NCBI RefSeq assembly: GCF_024170005.1
Contig: NZ_JALJXJ010000013.1
Coordinates: 62,001 to 126,000 of the forward strand
Direction of reading: 5' to 3'
From: Azospirillum lipoferum
GTDB lineage: Bacteria; Pseudomonadota; Alphaproteobacteria; Azospirillales; Azospirillaceae
Length of the DNA stretch: 64,000 nucleotides
Position numbers and translations under genes: made by a program. Numbering within the stretch: the stretch's first letter is position 1; each line of letters opens with the position of its first letter. Below, in pieces: positions 26,689 through 34,927 of this stretch. Under the pieces are notes generated by a model, which had not been told where the DNA came from, searched no databases, and worked only from the letters and a program-made list of their open reading frames with translations.

Positions 26689-27438
26689 ATGCGGACGACC
26701 GACGCCATTCTCTTCGACGCCGTTCTTTTCGACATGGACGGGACGGTCCTGAACTCGATCAAGGCGGCGGAGCGCATCTGGACCACCTGGGCGCTGCGCC
26801 ACGGCATCGACGTCGAAGCCTTCCTGCCGACCATCCATGGCGTTCGGGCGGTCGAGACCATTCGTCGGCTCGGCCTGCCCGGCGTCGATCCGGAGGTGGA
26901 GGCCGGGGCGATCACCCAGGCCGAGATTGAGGATGTCGATGGGATCGAGGAAATCGCCGGCGCTGCCGGGTTCCTCGCGGCATTGCCCCCGGACCGCTGG
27001 GCAGTCGTTACGTCGGCGCCGCGCACGCTTGCCTTGCGCAGGATCGCCGCGGCTGGCTTGCCCACACCGCCGCTTCTGGTCGGTGCCGAGGATGTCGAGC
27101 GGGGCAAGCCGGCTCCCGACTGCTTCCAGTTGGCGGCCGAAAGGCTCGGCACAACGGCGGACCGCTGCCTTGTGGTGGAGGATTCCCCGGCCGGGATCGC
27201 GGCGGCGGTGAGTGCTGGCGCATCGGTGCTGGTGATCACGGCGACCCACCATGCTGCGGCGGGTGCCACGGCCGTGGATGCAGGACATGCCGCCATCCGG
27301 GACTATCGTGATCTTGCTATAAGCCGGCTGGCGGACGGGTCGCTTTCCATTCGCGCCGCCCAGGGAGGCGGTCTGCCGTCCAACGCCTCCCCGGTCAGGC
27401 TCTCCTATGGATTGCGGGCGTCGTCGGAGAGGGGCTGA
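26689..27438 (+). CDS. HAD-superfamily hydrolase, subfamily IA (phosphatase)
   Basis: 249 residues. HAD motif I DMDGTVLNS (nucleophile and acid Asp), motif II VVTSAP (Ser/Thr), and motifs III/IV in KPAPDCFQ and VVEDSPAGIAAA are all present with a helical cap between. The closest functional type is a small sugar-phosphate or phosphoglycolate phosphatase. The C-terminal ~40 residues after DYRDLAI extend beyond the usual fold. No clear ribosome site is seen. It may be cotranscribed with fds (84-bp gap), but a metabolic link is not evident. Confidence 0.87.
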   Translation: MRTTDAILFDAVLFDMDGTVLNSIKAAERIWTTWALRHGIDVEAFLPTIHGVRAVETIRRLGLPGVDPEVEAGAITQAEIEDVDGIEEIAGAAGFLAALPPDRWAVVTSAPRTLALRRIAAAGLPTPPLLVGAEDVERGKPAPDCFQLAAERLGTTADRCLVVEDSPAGIAAAVSAGASVLVITATHHAAAGATAVDAGHAAIRDYRDLAISRLADGSLSIRAAQGGGLPSNASPVRLSYGLRASSERG

Positions 27439-27623
27439 CCGGTGCCGCCCGTGGCGCTGCATTTTCGACTTGGCCCTTCCGGTAGCATGGCGAAGCGGGA
27501 GATGAAGCCGGGCCGGCGGGCGCTGGCATAGGCTGGACAGATCATGGCGCCGAAGTGCTCCTGCCAGAACGCAACGCACCCTGACTCCCAAAATTTGTAT
27601 GGCGCGCTCTTCTGCCTGTACCT

Positions 27624-28490
27624 ATGACTGCGGCATCGGCAGTCTCTCGTAGCGGCAACGACAAAGGCGGGCGAGGCATGCGGGTCGCGACGACCGAAGA
27701 TCAGGTGCGGCAAATCGTGACTGATTTCAATGCCGGACGCTTCGAGCAGGCAATATCCCTGTGCGAGGTTGGCCTGCGGCGGAGCCGGAATGATCCGATC
27801 CTCAATCACCTTTTCGCGGCGGTCCTGTTTGCCAAGGGGGACGTGGCAAGGGCGGGCATCCATATCCAGGCAAGTCTGGCGGCAAAGGCCGACAACGCAC
27901 CCGGCCAGTTGCTTGCTGGCCGCATCGCGCGATCCTGCGGTGAGTTCGACCGGGCCATCTTTCACCTCGGACGCGCCGCTACAATTTCCCCCAGTTTCGA
28001 AATCCTTCTTGAACAGGCCCGTACGTTCGATGCCGCAGGCGATCGGAACCGGGCAGTCGATGCCTGGAGGGCAGCGAACCATGCCAATCCTGCGTCGCCG
28101 GAGGCCGCCGCGCGTCTTGGCCGACTGCTTTTTGAAGATGGGTTGCTTCGCGATGCGGCCGCCGTGCTGGAAGCCGTCCCGGCGAGCGGCCGGACGGCCT
28201 GCCTCTGGTTCGATCTTGGTCTGGTGAAACAGGATTTGCACGATCTGACGGGCGCGGCCGACGCCTATCGCAAAGTGCTCGAACAGCAGCCCGGCAACGC
28301 CGAGGCGGCGGTCAATCTGGGTATCGTGCTTCAGGACATGCGCGACATCGACGGTGCCGTCGCGGCTTATCGAACAGCCTACGGCGTGCAGCCCGAAACA
28401 TTCGGCGTGATCGCGATGTCTTTGACCTCCGCACCGCAGGGGCAGCTGTGGCTCGACCGCGAAGCATTGAAGCGCATGCTCAAATCCTGA
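27624..28490 (+). CDS. TPR-repeat protein
   Basis: 288 residues built of tetratricopeptide-like helices. Typical units are AGRFEQAISLCEVGLRRSRN, DLTGAADAYRKVLEQQPGN and RDIDGAVAAYRTAYGVQPE. There is no signal peptide and no catalytic domain. A second start at 27678 (MRVATTEDQ), preceded by AAGGCGG, may be the true one. TPR proteins mediate protein contacts; the partner is unknown. The neighbouring minus-strand gene is convergent, with 13 bp between stops. Confidence 0.72.
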   Translation: MTAASAVSRSGNDKGGRGMRVATTEDQVRQIVTDFNAGRFEQAISLCEVGLRRSRNDPILNHLFAAVLFAKGDVARAGIHIQASLAAKADNAPGQLLAGRIARSCGEFDRAIFHLGRAATISPSFEILLEQARTFDAAGDRNRAVDAWRAANHANPASPEAAARLGRLLFEDGLLRDAAAVLEAVPASGRTACLWFDLGLVKQDLHDLTGAADAYRKVLEQQPGNAEAAVNLGIVLQDMRDIDGAVAAYRTAYGVQPETFGVIAMSLTSAPQGQLWLDREALKRMLKS

Positions 28491-28503
28491 CTCCGGTTTG
28501 CGG

Positions 28504-29223
28504 TCAGACGGCGTGCGCCGGTGTGTGGCGGCGCTTCGCGCGGAAGCGTTTCCGGTAGACGCCGGGCTCGGCGAGCACCTCGGTGACCGTTTTCTCGTAG
28601 GCCGCCTTGTGCGCCTCGTCGAATCTTTCGAAGACCAGATCGGGTGCTGCCCGCGGCACCGGAAAGCACTGCGCAATCGGCATGCCCTTCGGCAGGACAC
28701 CGGAGAAATCGGGATCGGACCAGATCGCCGGGAAATTGATCCCCGCGTCGGTAAAGCGATCGGAATCCACGACGCCGGTCACCAGCCGGAAGGGAAGCTC
28801 GTGGCGGTTGACCGGGTGCGTGGCGAACAGCGACCAGCCTTCCTCCAGCTCGATCGTCCAGAAGCTGTTGAACTTCACCGCCGCCAGCCCGTTGGAAAAG
28901 GGCGCGCCGGCAAGCTGCTCCGCAACGTGGAAGCTGAGCGGTGACCGTGGATGACCTTCGGTCGAAGGCGCCGGGATGGCCCAATCCCAGGAGAAGGCAC
29001 CATTGCGAACGGTCATGTCGCATGGCAGCAGGATCATGAAGCCGTGGGACATGGCATCGACGAAGGGAGGGCACTGTTTGACCGTGCGGATTTCCCGACC
29101 GTGAATCTCCGAATGCGCCTTCGCGGGCATGGACCGCAGCCAATCGGGCAGAATGGCGCGGGCCGGGACAGGGCGGGGCAAATGGTCGGCAAGCGCGGGA
29201 TCACAGCGGAAAACGATACGCAT
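28504..29223 (-). CDS. Conserved hypothetical protein
   Basis: 239 residues beginning MRIVFRCDPALADHLPRPVP. The pattern KQCPPFVDAM, GFMILLPCDM, FNSFWTIELEEGWSLFATHP, VNRHELPF and GVVDSDRFTDAGINFP is that of conserved hypothetical proteins of about 200-240 residues in proteobacteria and some phages, with no known activity. Alternating strand residues suggest a beta-rich, possibly cupin-like fold. A longer upstream extension to 29472 lacks gene-like codons. There is no obvious functional link to the neighbouring catabolic genes. Confidence 0.6.
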   Translation of the reverse strand: MRIVFRCDPALADHLPRPVPARAILPDWLRSMPAKAHSEIHGREIRTVKQCPPFVDAMSHGFMILLPCDMTVRNGAFSWDWAIPAPSTEGHPRSPLSFHVAEQLAGAPFSNGLAAVKFNSFWTIELEEGWSLFATHPVNRHELPFRLVTGVVDSDRFTDAGINFPAIWSDPDFSGVLPKGMPIAQCFPVPRAAPDLVFERFDEAHKAAYEKTVTEVLAEPGVYRKRFRAKRRHTPAHAV

Positions 29224-29342
29224 CGGATGGCCTGCAGACGGTGACGACGCCGTTTCCCGCAAAAGCCGGAAACCTCGATCCCAGCAGAGCCCAGAACGGC
29301 CGGTGATGCAAGGGGACGGCGCCTCCTCCTCCGTGACGCTGC

Positions 29343-30131
29343 TCACTCCCCGATGATGGCGACCGCGCGGGTCCAGCCGGCCGACGCGCCGCGGATCTTG
29401 TGGGGAAAGCAGGAGATCATGAAGCCGGCTGGCGGCAGGGCTTCGAGATTGTGCAGCTTTTCCAGATGGCAATAACCGATGTCGCGCCCGGCCTTGTGCC
29501 CCTCCCAGATCAGGCTCTTGTCACCGGTCTCGACATATTTCTTCGCGGTGTAGGAGAAGGGAGCATCCCAGCTCCAGCCATCGGTGCCGGTCACCCGCAC
29601 ACCGCGTTCGAGAAGATACATCGTCGCTTCATAACCCATGCCGCAGCCGGCGTTGATGAAGTCGTCATGGCCATAGCGCGAGCCGGCGCGGGTGTTGACC
29701 AGCACGATCTCCAGCGGTTGCAGCGTATGGCCGATGCGGGCCAGCTCGGCCTCCACCTCCGCCGCGGTGACGACATGGCCGTCGGGCAGGTGGCGGAAAT
29801 CCAGCTTCACCCCGGGTTGGAAACACCAGTCCAGCGGCACCTCGTCGATGGTGATGGAACGGCGCGCCTCGCCCAGCTTGGCGTCCATCGTCGGATGGAA
29901 GTGGTAGGGCGCGTCGAGATGCGTACCGTTGTGGGTGGTCAGCCTCACCCATTCCGCCGCCGCCGCCTTGCCGTCCGGCAGATCCTCCCCCTTCAGGCCG
30001 GGGATCAGCCGCTCGAAGGTCGCGACGGACTCGTCGTGGGTCTCATACTCGATCGTCGGACGCAGACCCGGAGGATCGGAGAAGACATCGTTTTCAAGAT
30101 AAATGGAAAGATCGATCAGACGTCGAGCCAT
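29343..30131 (-). CDS. Cyclase-family (kynurenine formamidase-like) metal hydrolase
   Basis: 262 residues. The family signature HNGTHLDAPYHF is present (metal-binding His and Asp; family consensus HxGTHxDxPxH), with a second His in GRDIGYCHLEKLHNL and DGWSWDAPFS in between. Members hydrolyse amide, ester or cyclic C-C/C-N bonds (KynB, isatin hydrolase, some aromatic-ring catabolism enzymes). It diverges from a NodD-like LysR gene with an inverted repeat between them, so it is likely the LysR target and part of the catabolic cluster. Substrate not predictable. Confidence 0.87.
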   Translation of the reverse strand: MARRLIDLSIYLENDVFSDPPGLRPTIEYETHDESVATFERLIPGLKGEDLPDGKAAAAEWVRLTTHNGTHLDAPYHFHPTMDAKLGEARRSITIDEVPLDWCFQPGVKLDFRHLPDGHVVTAAEVEAELARIGHTLQPLEIVLVNTRAGSRYGHDDFINAGCGMGYEATMYLLERGVRVTGTDGWSWDAPFSYTAKKYVETGDKSLIWEGHKAGRDIGYCHLEKLHNLEALPPAGFMISCFPHKIRGASAGWTRAVAIIGE

Positions 30132-30191
30132 GGCTGCTCCTCCCCACGGGTGGTGTGCTGAGTGTTAACCACCCGATTCCATTTGAGAAAT

Positions 30192-30215
30192 CGATTGTCA
30201 CGATCATGACAATCG
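30192..30215. promoter_or_regulatory. LysR/NodD-type operator between cyclase and regulator
   Basis: The perfect inverted repeat CGATTGTC-N8-GACAATCG (8-bp arms at 30192-30199 and 30208-30215) is in the divergent promoter region. It matches the size and position of LysR-type recognition sites, which act on the target gene (29343, minus) and the regulator (30263, plus) together. Confidence 0.68.
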
Positions 30216-30262
30216 GCGATACAGATGATCTGTTTCCTATCGATAGCGCCGGCAGTGACCGC

Positions 30263-31177
30263 ATGCATTTCAACCGTCTGGACCTGAATCTGCTGGTTGC
30301 CCTCGACGCCCTGCTGGAGGAACAGAGCATCACGCGTGCCGGCGAACGGCTGCATCTCAGCCAGTCGGCGATGAGCGGTGCGCTTGCCCGGCTGCGTGAC
30401 TATTTCGGCGACGAACTGCTGGTGTCGGTCCGCCGCAAGATGGTGCCGACACCGCTGGCGGAGCTGCTGCGCCCCCGCATCCGGACCATCCTGCTGGATA
30501 TCCAGGCGACGCTGGAAACCCGGCTGGACTTCGATCCCGCCACCGCCAAACGCCATTTCCGCATCATCGCCTCGGACTATGTGCTGGCGGTTCTGGGCGT
30601 TCCCGCCGTCACGCAGCTGTCGAAGCTCGCCCCCGGCATCACCTGCGAGTTCCTGTCGCAATATGCCCAGCCGACCGATCTGCTGGAACGTGGCGAGGCT
30701 GATTTCCTGATCATGCCGCACCCCTATCTGTCGCCGGAGCATCCCTCCCGCCAGCTGTTCGAGGATGATTACGTCTGCGTCGTCTGGGCGGACAACGAAC
30801 TGGTTGGCGACAGCCTGACCGAGGCGGAGTATCTGGCGCTCGGCCACATCACCACCCGGTTCGGCAACACCAAGCGCATGCCCTCCTTCGAGGAGTGGTT
30901 CGTCTCCAACGGCGGCCGTGCCCGCCGGCTGGAGGTGGTGACCTACGACTTCAATTCCGCGATCCAGCTGGTGATCGGCACCCAGCGGGTGGTCACCGCC
31001 CACCGCCGCTTGGCCGAACGGCAGGCCCATTTCCTGCCGATCCGCCTCGTGCCGCTGCCGCTGCCGCTGCCCAGGCTGGCCGAGCATCTGCAATGGCACC
31101 AGTATCAGGACAGGGATCCGGCCAACCGCTGGATGCGCGACCTGCTCGCCTCCTGCGCCGAGCGGCCGGACGGCTGA
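30263..31177 (+). CDS. LysR-family regulator of the NodD subgroup
   Basis: 304 residues starting MHFNRLDLNLLVALDALLEE, the typical N-terminus of NodD/NahR-like LysR proteins, with HTH ITRAGERLHLSQSAMSGALARLRDYFGDELL and effector-domain start FRIIASDYVLAV. NodD-type regulators respond to flavonoids or other phenolics, and the flavonoid-catabolic regulator FdeR belongs to the same broad subgroup. It diverges from the cyclase gene across a 24-bp inverted repeat. Longer starts at 30155 or 30206 are possible, but the conserved family start is the one given. Confidence 0.86.
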   Translation: MHFNRLDLNLLVALDALLEEQSITRAGERLHLSQSAMSGALARLRDYFGDELLVSVRRKMVPTPLAELLRPRIRTILLDIQATLETRLDFDPATAKRHFRIIASDYVLAVLGVPAVTQLSKLAPGITCEFLSQYAQPTDLLERGEADFLIMPHPYLSPEHPSRQLFEDDYVCVVWADNELVGDSLTEAEYLALGHITTRFGNTKRMPSFEEWFVSNGGRARRLEVVTYDFNSAIQLVIGTQRVVTAHRRLAERQAHFLPIRLVPLPLPLPRLAEHLQWHQYQDRDPANRWMRDLLASCAERPDG

Positions 31178-31207
31178 TCGGGCCTGTTCATTCAGGACTT
31201 TTTTCGC

Positions 31208-31726
31208 TCAGGGCATCAGATGCAGATCGGGCAGCTTTGCCCGCAGTTCCTCGCTGAACTCGCCGTGCAGCAGCACGAAGGCCATGCGGGCGATGTGGTC
31301 GGAGCGGTTCTCCCATGCATGGTCGGTGCCGCGCTGGACCACCACGTCGCCGGCCTTCAGCGCGACCTCGCTGTCGGTCAGGATCAGCACCATCTCGCCC
31401 TCCAGCACGATGCCGTAATCGACGGTGCTGGTGCGGTGCATCGGGCTGCGCACCCCGCCGCGACCGGCGGGGAGGAAGTCGATGATGCGGATGGCGCTGC
31501 CGCCCCCCCTGGGGTGGATGGCCGGCCGGGCGCTGGTTGGCTCCTCCGCCGGCAGGGAGGTGATCGGTGCCGGGCTGCGGTCGGTACCCCAGATCTCGTA
31601 GAAGCGGGCGCCCGGCAGAGTCCGGCTGTGCGGCGGCGCTTCCGCCGCCAGCAGGACGGAGGCGCCGGCAGCATCATGGCCGGTGACGATGCGGCGGCCC
31701 TGATAGGCTGTGTCTTCCTGGCTCAT
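31208..31726 (-). CDS. Cupin-domain protein
   Basis: 172 residues. The cupin barrel is in the second half: RSPMHRTSTVDYGIVLEGEM (motif 1, with His and Glu in place) and VVVQRGTDHAWENRSD (motif 2, metal-binding His). The N-terminal half, including GARFYEIWGTD, looks like the small-molecule binding half of single-domain cupins found in aromatic degradation operons. It ends 30 bp from the convergent LysR gene and starts 14 bp after the upstream hydrolase gene, so it is the last gene of a minus-strand catabolic operon. It could be a dioxygenase, isomerase or ligand sensor. Confidence 0.8.
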   Translation of the reverse strand: MSQEDTAYQGRRIVTGHDAAGASVLLAAEAPPHSRTLPGARFYEIWGTDRSPAPITSLPAEEPTSARPAIHPRGGGSAIRIIDFLPAGRGGVRSPMHRTSTVDYGIVLEGEMVLILTDSEVALKAGDVVVQRGTDHAWENRSDHIARMAFVLLHGEFSEELRAKLPDLHLMP

Positions 31727-31740
31727 GGCGAGCTCCCGGT

Positions 31741-32898
31741 TCAGGCAATGCGGCCGCCGAGGGTCTCGGCGACCCAGTCGGCGATGTAGTTGGCGGCGTT
31801 GTCGCTGTTGTCGAAGCTGCTGTGCTGGATGCCGCCCTCGCGCGGGGTGAAGATCTTCAGTTCGCGCTTCGGGCTGTTGACCAGCTGCTCATAGCTGCGG
31901 TGGGCGTATTCCAGCGGGATCTGCTTGTCGGCCTCGCCATGGGTGACGAGGAAGGGCACGCGGATGCGGTCGAGCACACCGTCCAGCGTCACCTTCTCGG
32001 CGATCGCCATGAATTCGTCCATGTCGTGGGCGCCCCAGACCCAGCGGACATGGTCCCAGTAATGCGGCACCGGGCGTTCGCCCTCGCGGGCCAGACGGCG
32101 CTTCTGCACCTCGCCCCAATTGTGATTGGCGCCCCACACCACGCCCATGGCGAAGCGCGGCTCGAAGGCGACGGCGCGCGGGCAGTAATAGCCGCCGAGC
32201 GACACGCCCTCCAGCCCGATGCGCTTGGGATCGACGTCGGCCCTGCCCTCCAGCCAGTCGACCACCCGGCTCGCCCAGACTTCGCTGTCGTAGCGGGCGG
32301 TCATACCGTGCAGGCGCAGCGCCTCGCCGGTGCCGGGCTGGTCGATGATGAGGGAGGCGATGCCGCGTTTGGCCAGCATGCGCGGCAGGCCGACGCGGTA
32401 CTTCATCTCTTTGGTGCTGTCGAGGCCGTTGACCTGCACCAGGATCGGCGCCGGCCCCGAAACTCCCTCGGCGCGGACATAGAGGCCGGCGATGCGGGCG
32501 TCGCCATAGGGGATCTCGACCCGCTCGCAATTCTCCTTCGCCAGCCGGACGCCCTTGCGGAACACCTCCTGGAAGCGGGCGTAGAGGGTGGCGCGGCCGT
32601 CACTGCCATGGGCCTGCATCCGCTCCGCTGTGATCAGGTAGGTGGCGGCGCGGTTCAGCTTGTCGCCGGCCGACAGCAGCCGGCCCTGCGCCTCGTCCTC
32701 CGCCGCCAGCCCGCACAGCTTGTCGGCCATGGCGACCCAGGACTGCATGAACAGGCGGGTGCCGGCGTCATCGCCCTGCTTCGACACCTCCAGCAGCGGC
32801 GCGCACATCTCCTCGATCTCGCCGATCTTGGCGCCCATCTCCAGCGCCAGATCGACCGACAGGTTCCAGACATAGTTGGTCGGGAAGTAACGGAACAT
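31741..32898 (-). CDS. Alpha/beta hydrolase, FrsA/2,6-dihydroxypseudooxynicotine hydrolase-like
   Basis: 385 residues. An N-terminal helical ~120-residue cap precedes the hydrolase core. The nucleophile elbow is GVSLGG (S233), with acid D324 in THGEADKQIP and base H359 in GGIQHSS. Glu164 in NGLDSTKE sits where the C-C hydrolase of nicotine degradation has its extra catalytic Glu. The family cleaves carbon-carbon bonds of beta-diketone-like ring-fission or side-chain products, which suits a place after an extradiol dioxygenase. It is in the minus-strand operon with FAH, monooxygenase and dioxygenase genes. Confidence 0.84.
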   Translation of the reverse strand: MFRYFPTNYVWNLSVDLALEMGAKIGEIEEMCAPLLEVSKQGDDAGTRLFMQSWVAMADKLCGLAAEDEAQGRLLSAGDKLNRAATYLITAERMQAHGSDGRATLYARFQEVFRKGVRLAKENCERVEIPYGDARIAGLYVRAEGVSGPAPILVQVNGLDSTKEMKYRVGLPRMLAKRGIASLIIDQPGTGEALRLHGMTARYDSEVWASRVVDWLEGRADVDPKRIGLEGVSLGGYYCPRAVAFEPRFAMGVVWGANHNWGEVQKRRLAREGERPVPHYWDHVRWVWGAHDMDEFMAIAEKVTLDGVLDRIRVPFLVTHGEADKQIPLEYAHRSYEQLVNSPKRELKIFTPREGGIQHSSFDNSDNAANYIADWVAETLGGRIA

Positions 32899-32935
32899 AC
32901 CCCATCCCCTTTGTTCGTTTGAACGCCGGCCCGCC

Positions 32936-33892
32936 TCAGGCCGCCAGCGCGTTGCGGATCAGCGCGTCGGCCGACCCGTCATGGCGAAATCCCAGCCGTT
33001 CCGCCGCTGTCGCCAGCAGCGGCGGGAAGCTGCCGAAGATGGCCTCCAGCCCGGCGTCGGGGTCGTAGGCGATGCGATCGCGGCAGCCGGCGCCGAAGCG
33101 GCGGGCCAGCGCTTCCACCACCTCCGCGGCGGTCAGGCGCAGGACCGGCAGCGGCCAGATCCGCTGTGCGTCCAGTGCGTCACGGTCGAGCCTCGCGGCA
33201 TGCAGCAGATTGTCGACGCAGCAGTCCGCCGACATCCACCAGGCGACGGCCTGGGGCGACACCGGGCAGACATAGGGTTCTCCCGCGGCGGCGGCCCATA
33301 TCAGCTCGCTCATGAAGGCGGAGCGCATGCCGGCGGCGGCGCGCGGCCGGGCGACGATGCCGGGCAGCCGCAGCCCCCGTCCGTCGAGCCGGCCGATACG
33401 GCTGAGATCCTGCAAAACCAGCTCCGCCGCTAGCTTGTGGGTGCCATAACTCAGCACCGGGCGCGGCAGGGTCCGGTCATCCACCGGCGAGGGCAGCGGC
33501 GCGCCATAGACTGCGATGCTGCTGGCGAAGACGACGACCGGAGGGGCGGAGCGGCGGCCCAGCCGGTCGAACAGAGCCAGCGTCGCGTCGAGATTGACCC
33601 GCCGTCCAGCCTCGTAATCAGCCTCCGCCGCTCCGCCGGCCAGACTGGCGAGGTGGAAGACCACATCCCCGCCGCCATTCCCTTCGGCGTCGGCGAGTGC
33701 CGCCTCCAGCGTTTCCCCATCGCCGAAGCTGCCGTGATGGCGGCGCAGCCGGGCATCCTCCGGCAGCCCGTCGAAGTGAAGGTCGATCAGGTCGATCCGC
33801 TCGACCGGAGCGCCCAGGGCGCCATCCGCAAGCAGCTTGGCGACCAGCCGCCGCCCGACGAAACCGCCGGCGCCGGTGACCAGGATCCTCAT
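32936..33892 (-). CDS. NAD(P)-dependent epimerase/dehydratase (extended SDR), D-erythronate dehydrogenase-like
   Basis: 318 residues starting MRILVTGAGGFVGRRLV, the Rossmann motif TGxxGFxG at the N-terminus, with the SDR catalytic Ser-Tyr-Lys as FASSIAVYG and VLSYGTHK. The overall pattern (an LDATLALFDRL-like region and the late SFPPLLATAAERLGF) resembles D-erythronate dehydrogenase-type proteins. Its ATG overlaps the stop of the upstream FAH gene by 4 bp (ATGA), so the two are coupled. The role in aromatic catabolism is unclear; it could act on a released sugar acid or on an alcohol intermediate. Confidence 0.82.
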   Translation of the reverse strand: MRILVTGAGGFVGRRLVAKLLADGALGAPVERIDLIDLHFDGLPEDARLRRHHGSFGDGETLEAALADAEGNGGGDVVFHLASLAGGAAEADYEAGRRVNLDATLALFDRLGRRSAPPVVVFASSIAVYGAPLPSPVDDRTLPRPVLSYGTHKLAAELVLQDLSRIGRLDGRGLRLPGIVARPRAAAGMRSAFMSELIWAAAAGEPYVCPVSPQAVAWWMSADCCVDNLLHAARLDRDALDAQRIWPLPVLRLTAAEVVEALARRFGAGCRDRIAYDPDAGLEAIFGSFPPLLATAAERLGFRHDGSADALIRNALAA

Positions 33893-34893
33893 CGTGCCGC
33901 ACCCTGCCGCGCAGCCTCGGCGGCAACCACGCGCTGATCGATCGCACCGAACAGCGGGGCTCCGTCGTCGCTTCTCGCTTCCATCCGCACGCGGTCGCCG
34001 AAGCGCATGAAGGGGGTGCGCGGCGCGCCATGCTCGATGGTCTCGATGGCGCGGCGTTCGGCGATGCAGGCCGATCCGGCACCGGGCTCGGCGCTCGACA
34101 CCGTGCCGGAGCCGACGATGGTTCCGGCATGCAGCCGGCGGGTGCGGGCGGCATGGGCAATCAGTTCGAAGAAGCTGAAATTCATCCCGCCGCCGTTGGG
34201 GTGGCCGAACCAGTCGCCGTTCCAATCGACCCGCAGCGGCAGATGGACCCGTCCGTCGCTCCAGGCCCGGCCAAGCTCGTCCGGCGTCACCGCCACCGGC
34301 GCGAAGGAGGTCGACGGCTTGGTCTGGAGGAAGCCGAAGCCGGTCTTCATCTCGCGCGGGCCGAGGGCGCGCAGGCTGACGTCGTTCAGTTGCAGGACCA
34401 GCTTCACATGGCCGGCGGCCTCGGCGGCGGTGCAGCCCATCGGCACATCCTCCGTCATCACCGCGAATTCGCCCTCGAAGTCGATCCCCAGCGCCTCGTC
34501 GGGCAGCGGCAGGTCGTCATGGGGGCCGAGGAAATCGTCGGAGGCTCCCTGATACATCAGGGGGATGGTGTCGGCATCCTCGATCGGCGGCAGATTGTAG
34601 GCCCGTTGCATCAGCCGGCCGTGGTTGAGGAAGGCCGATCCATCGACCCATTGGTAGCCGCGCGGCAGCGGCGCATGGGCCTGAGCCGGGTCGAAGGGGA
34701 AGGCGCCGTCCGCCGTTCCGGCCTCCAGCGCGGCGGCCTGCGTGCGCAGTTGCTCCTCGCACTCTGCCCAGCGTTCGATGGCGTCCTGCAGGGTGGCGGC
34801 GACAGGGCCGGCATCGACGGCGCGGGTCAGGTCGCGGGACACCACGACCAGCCGGCCGTCGCGCCGCCCGTTCTTCAAGCTGGCGAGTTTCAT
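33889..34893 (-). CDS. Fumarylacetoacetate hydrolase-family enzyme (module 1)
   Basis: 334 residues. FAH features are seen: FLNHGRLMQRAYNLPPIE, then LMYQGASDDFLGPHDDL, the metal-binding acidic block DFEGEFAVMTEDVPMG, and GTIVGSGTVSS near the C-terminus. FAH enzymes split a C-C bond of diketo acids or hydrate/isomerise muconate-type products after meta cleavage. Gene order monooxygenase - FAH - epimerase on the minus strand. A second, unequal FAH gene at 51963 belongs to the plus-strand module. Confidence 0.88.
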   Translation of the reverse strand: MKLASLKNGRRDGRLVVVSRDLTRAVDAGPVAATLQDAIERWAECEEQLRTQAAALEAGTADGAFPFDPAQAHAPLPRGYQWVDGSAFLNHGRLMQRAYNLPPIEDADTIPLMYQGASDDFLGPHDDLPLPDEALGIDFEGEFAVMTEDVPMGCTAAEAAGHVKLVLQLNDVSLRALGPREMKTGFGFLQTKPSTSFAPVAVTPDELGRAWSDGRVHLPLRVDWNGDWFGHPNGGGMNFSFFELIAHAARTRRLHAGTIVGSGTVSSAEPGAGSACIAERRAIETIEHGAPRTPFMRFGDRVRMEARSDDGAPLFGAIDQRVVAAEAARQGAAR

Positions 34894-34927
34894 GACATCC
34901 GGCCTCCTGCCGGTCGGAAAGGGAGGA

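Noticed and set aside
27440..27623. Possible gene fragment on the minus strand (WESGCVAFWQEHFGAM frame)
   Set aside because: The short segment has some codon regularity, but no start, ribosome site or recognisable family, and it overlaps the leader of the TPR gene.
28951..29244. Plus-strand frame opposite the conserved hypothetical gene
   Set aside because: Antisense frame without motifs; the minus frame has a conserved pattern.
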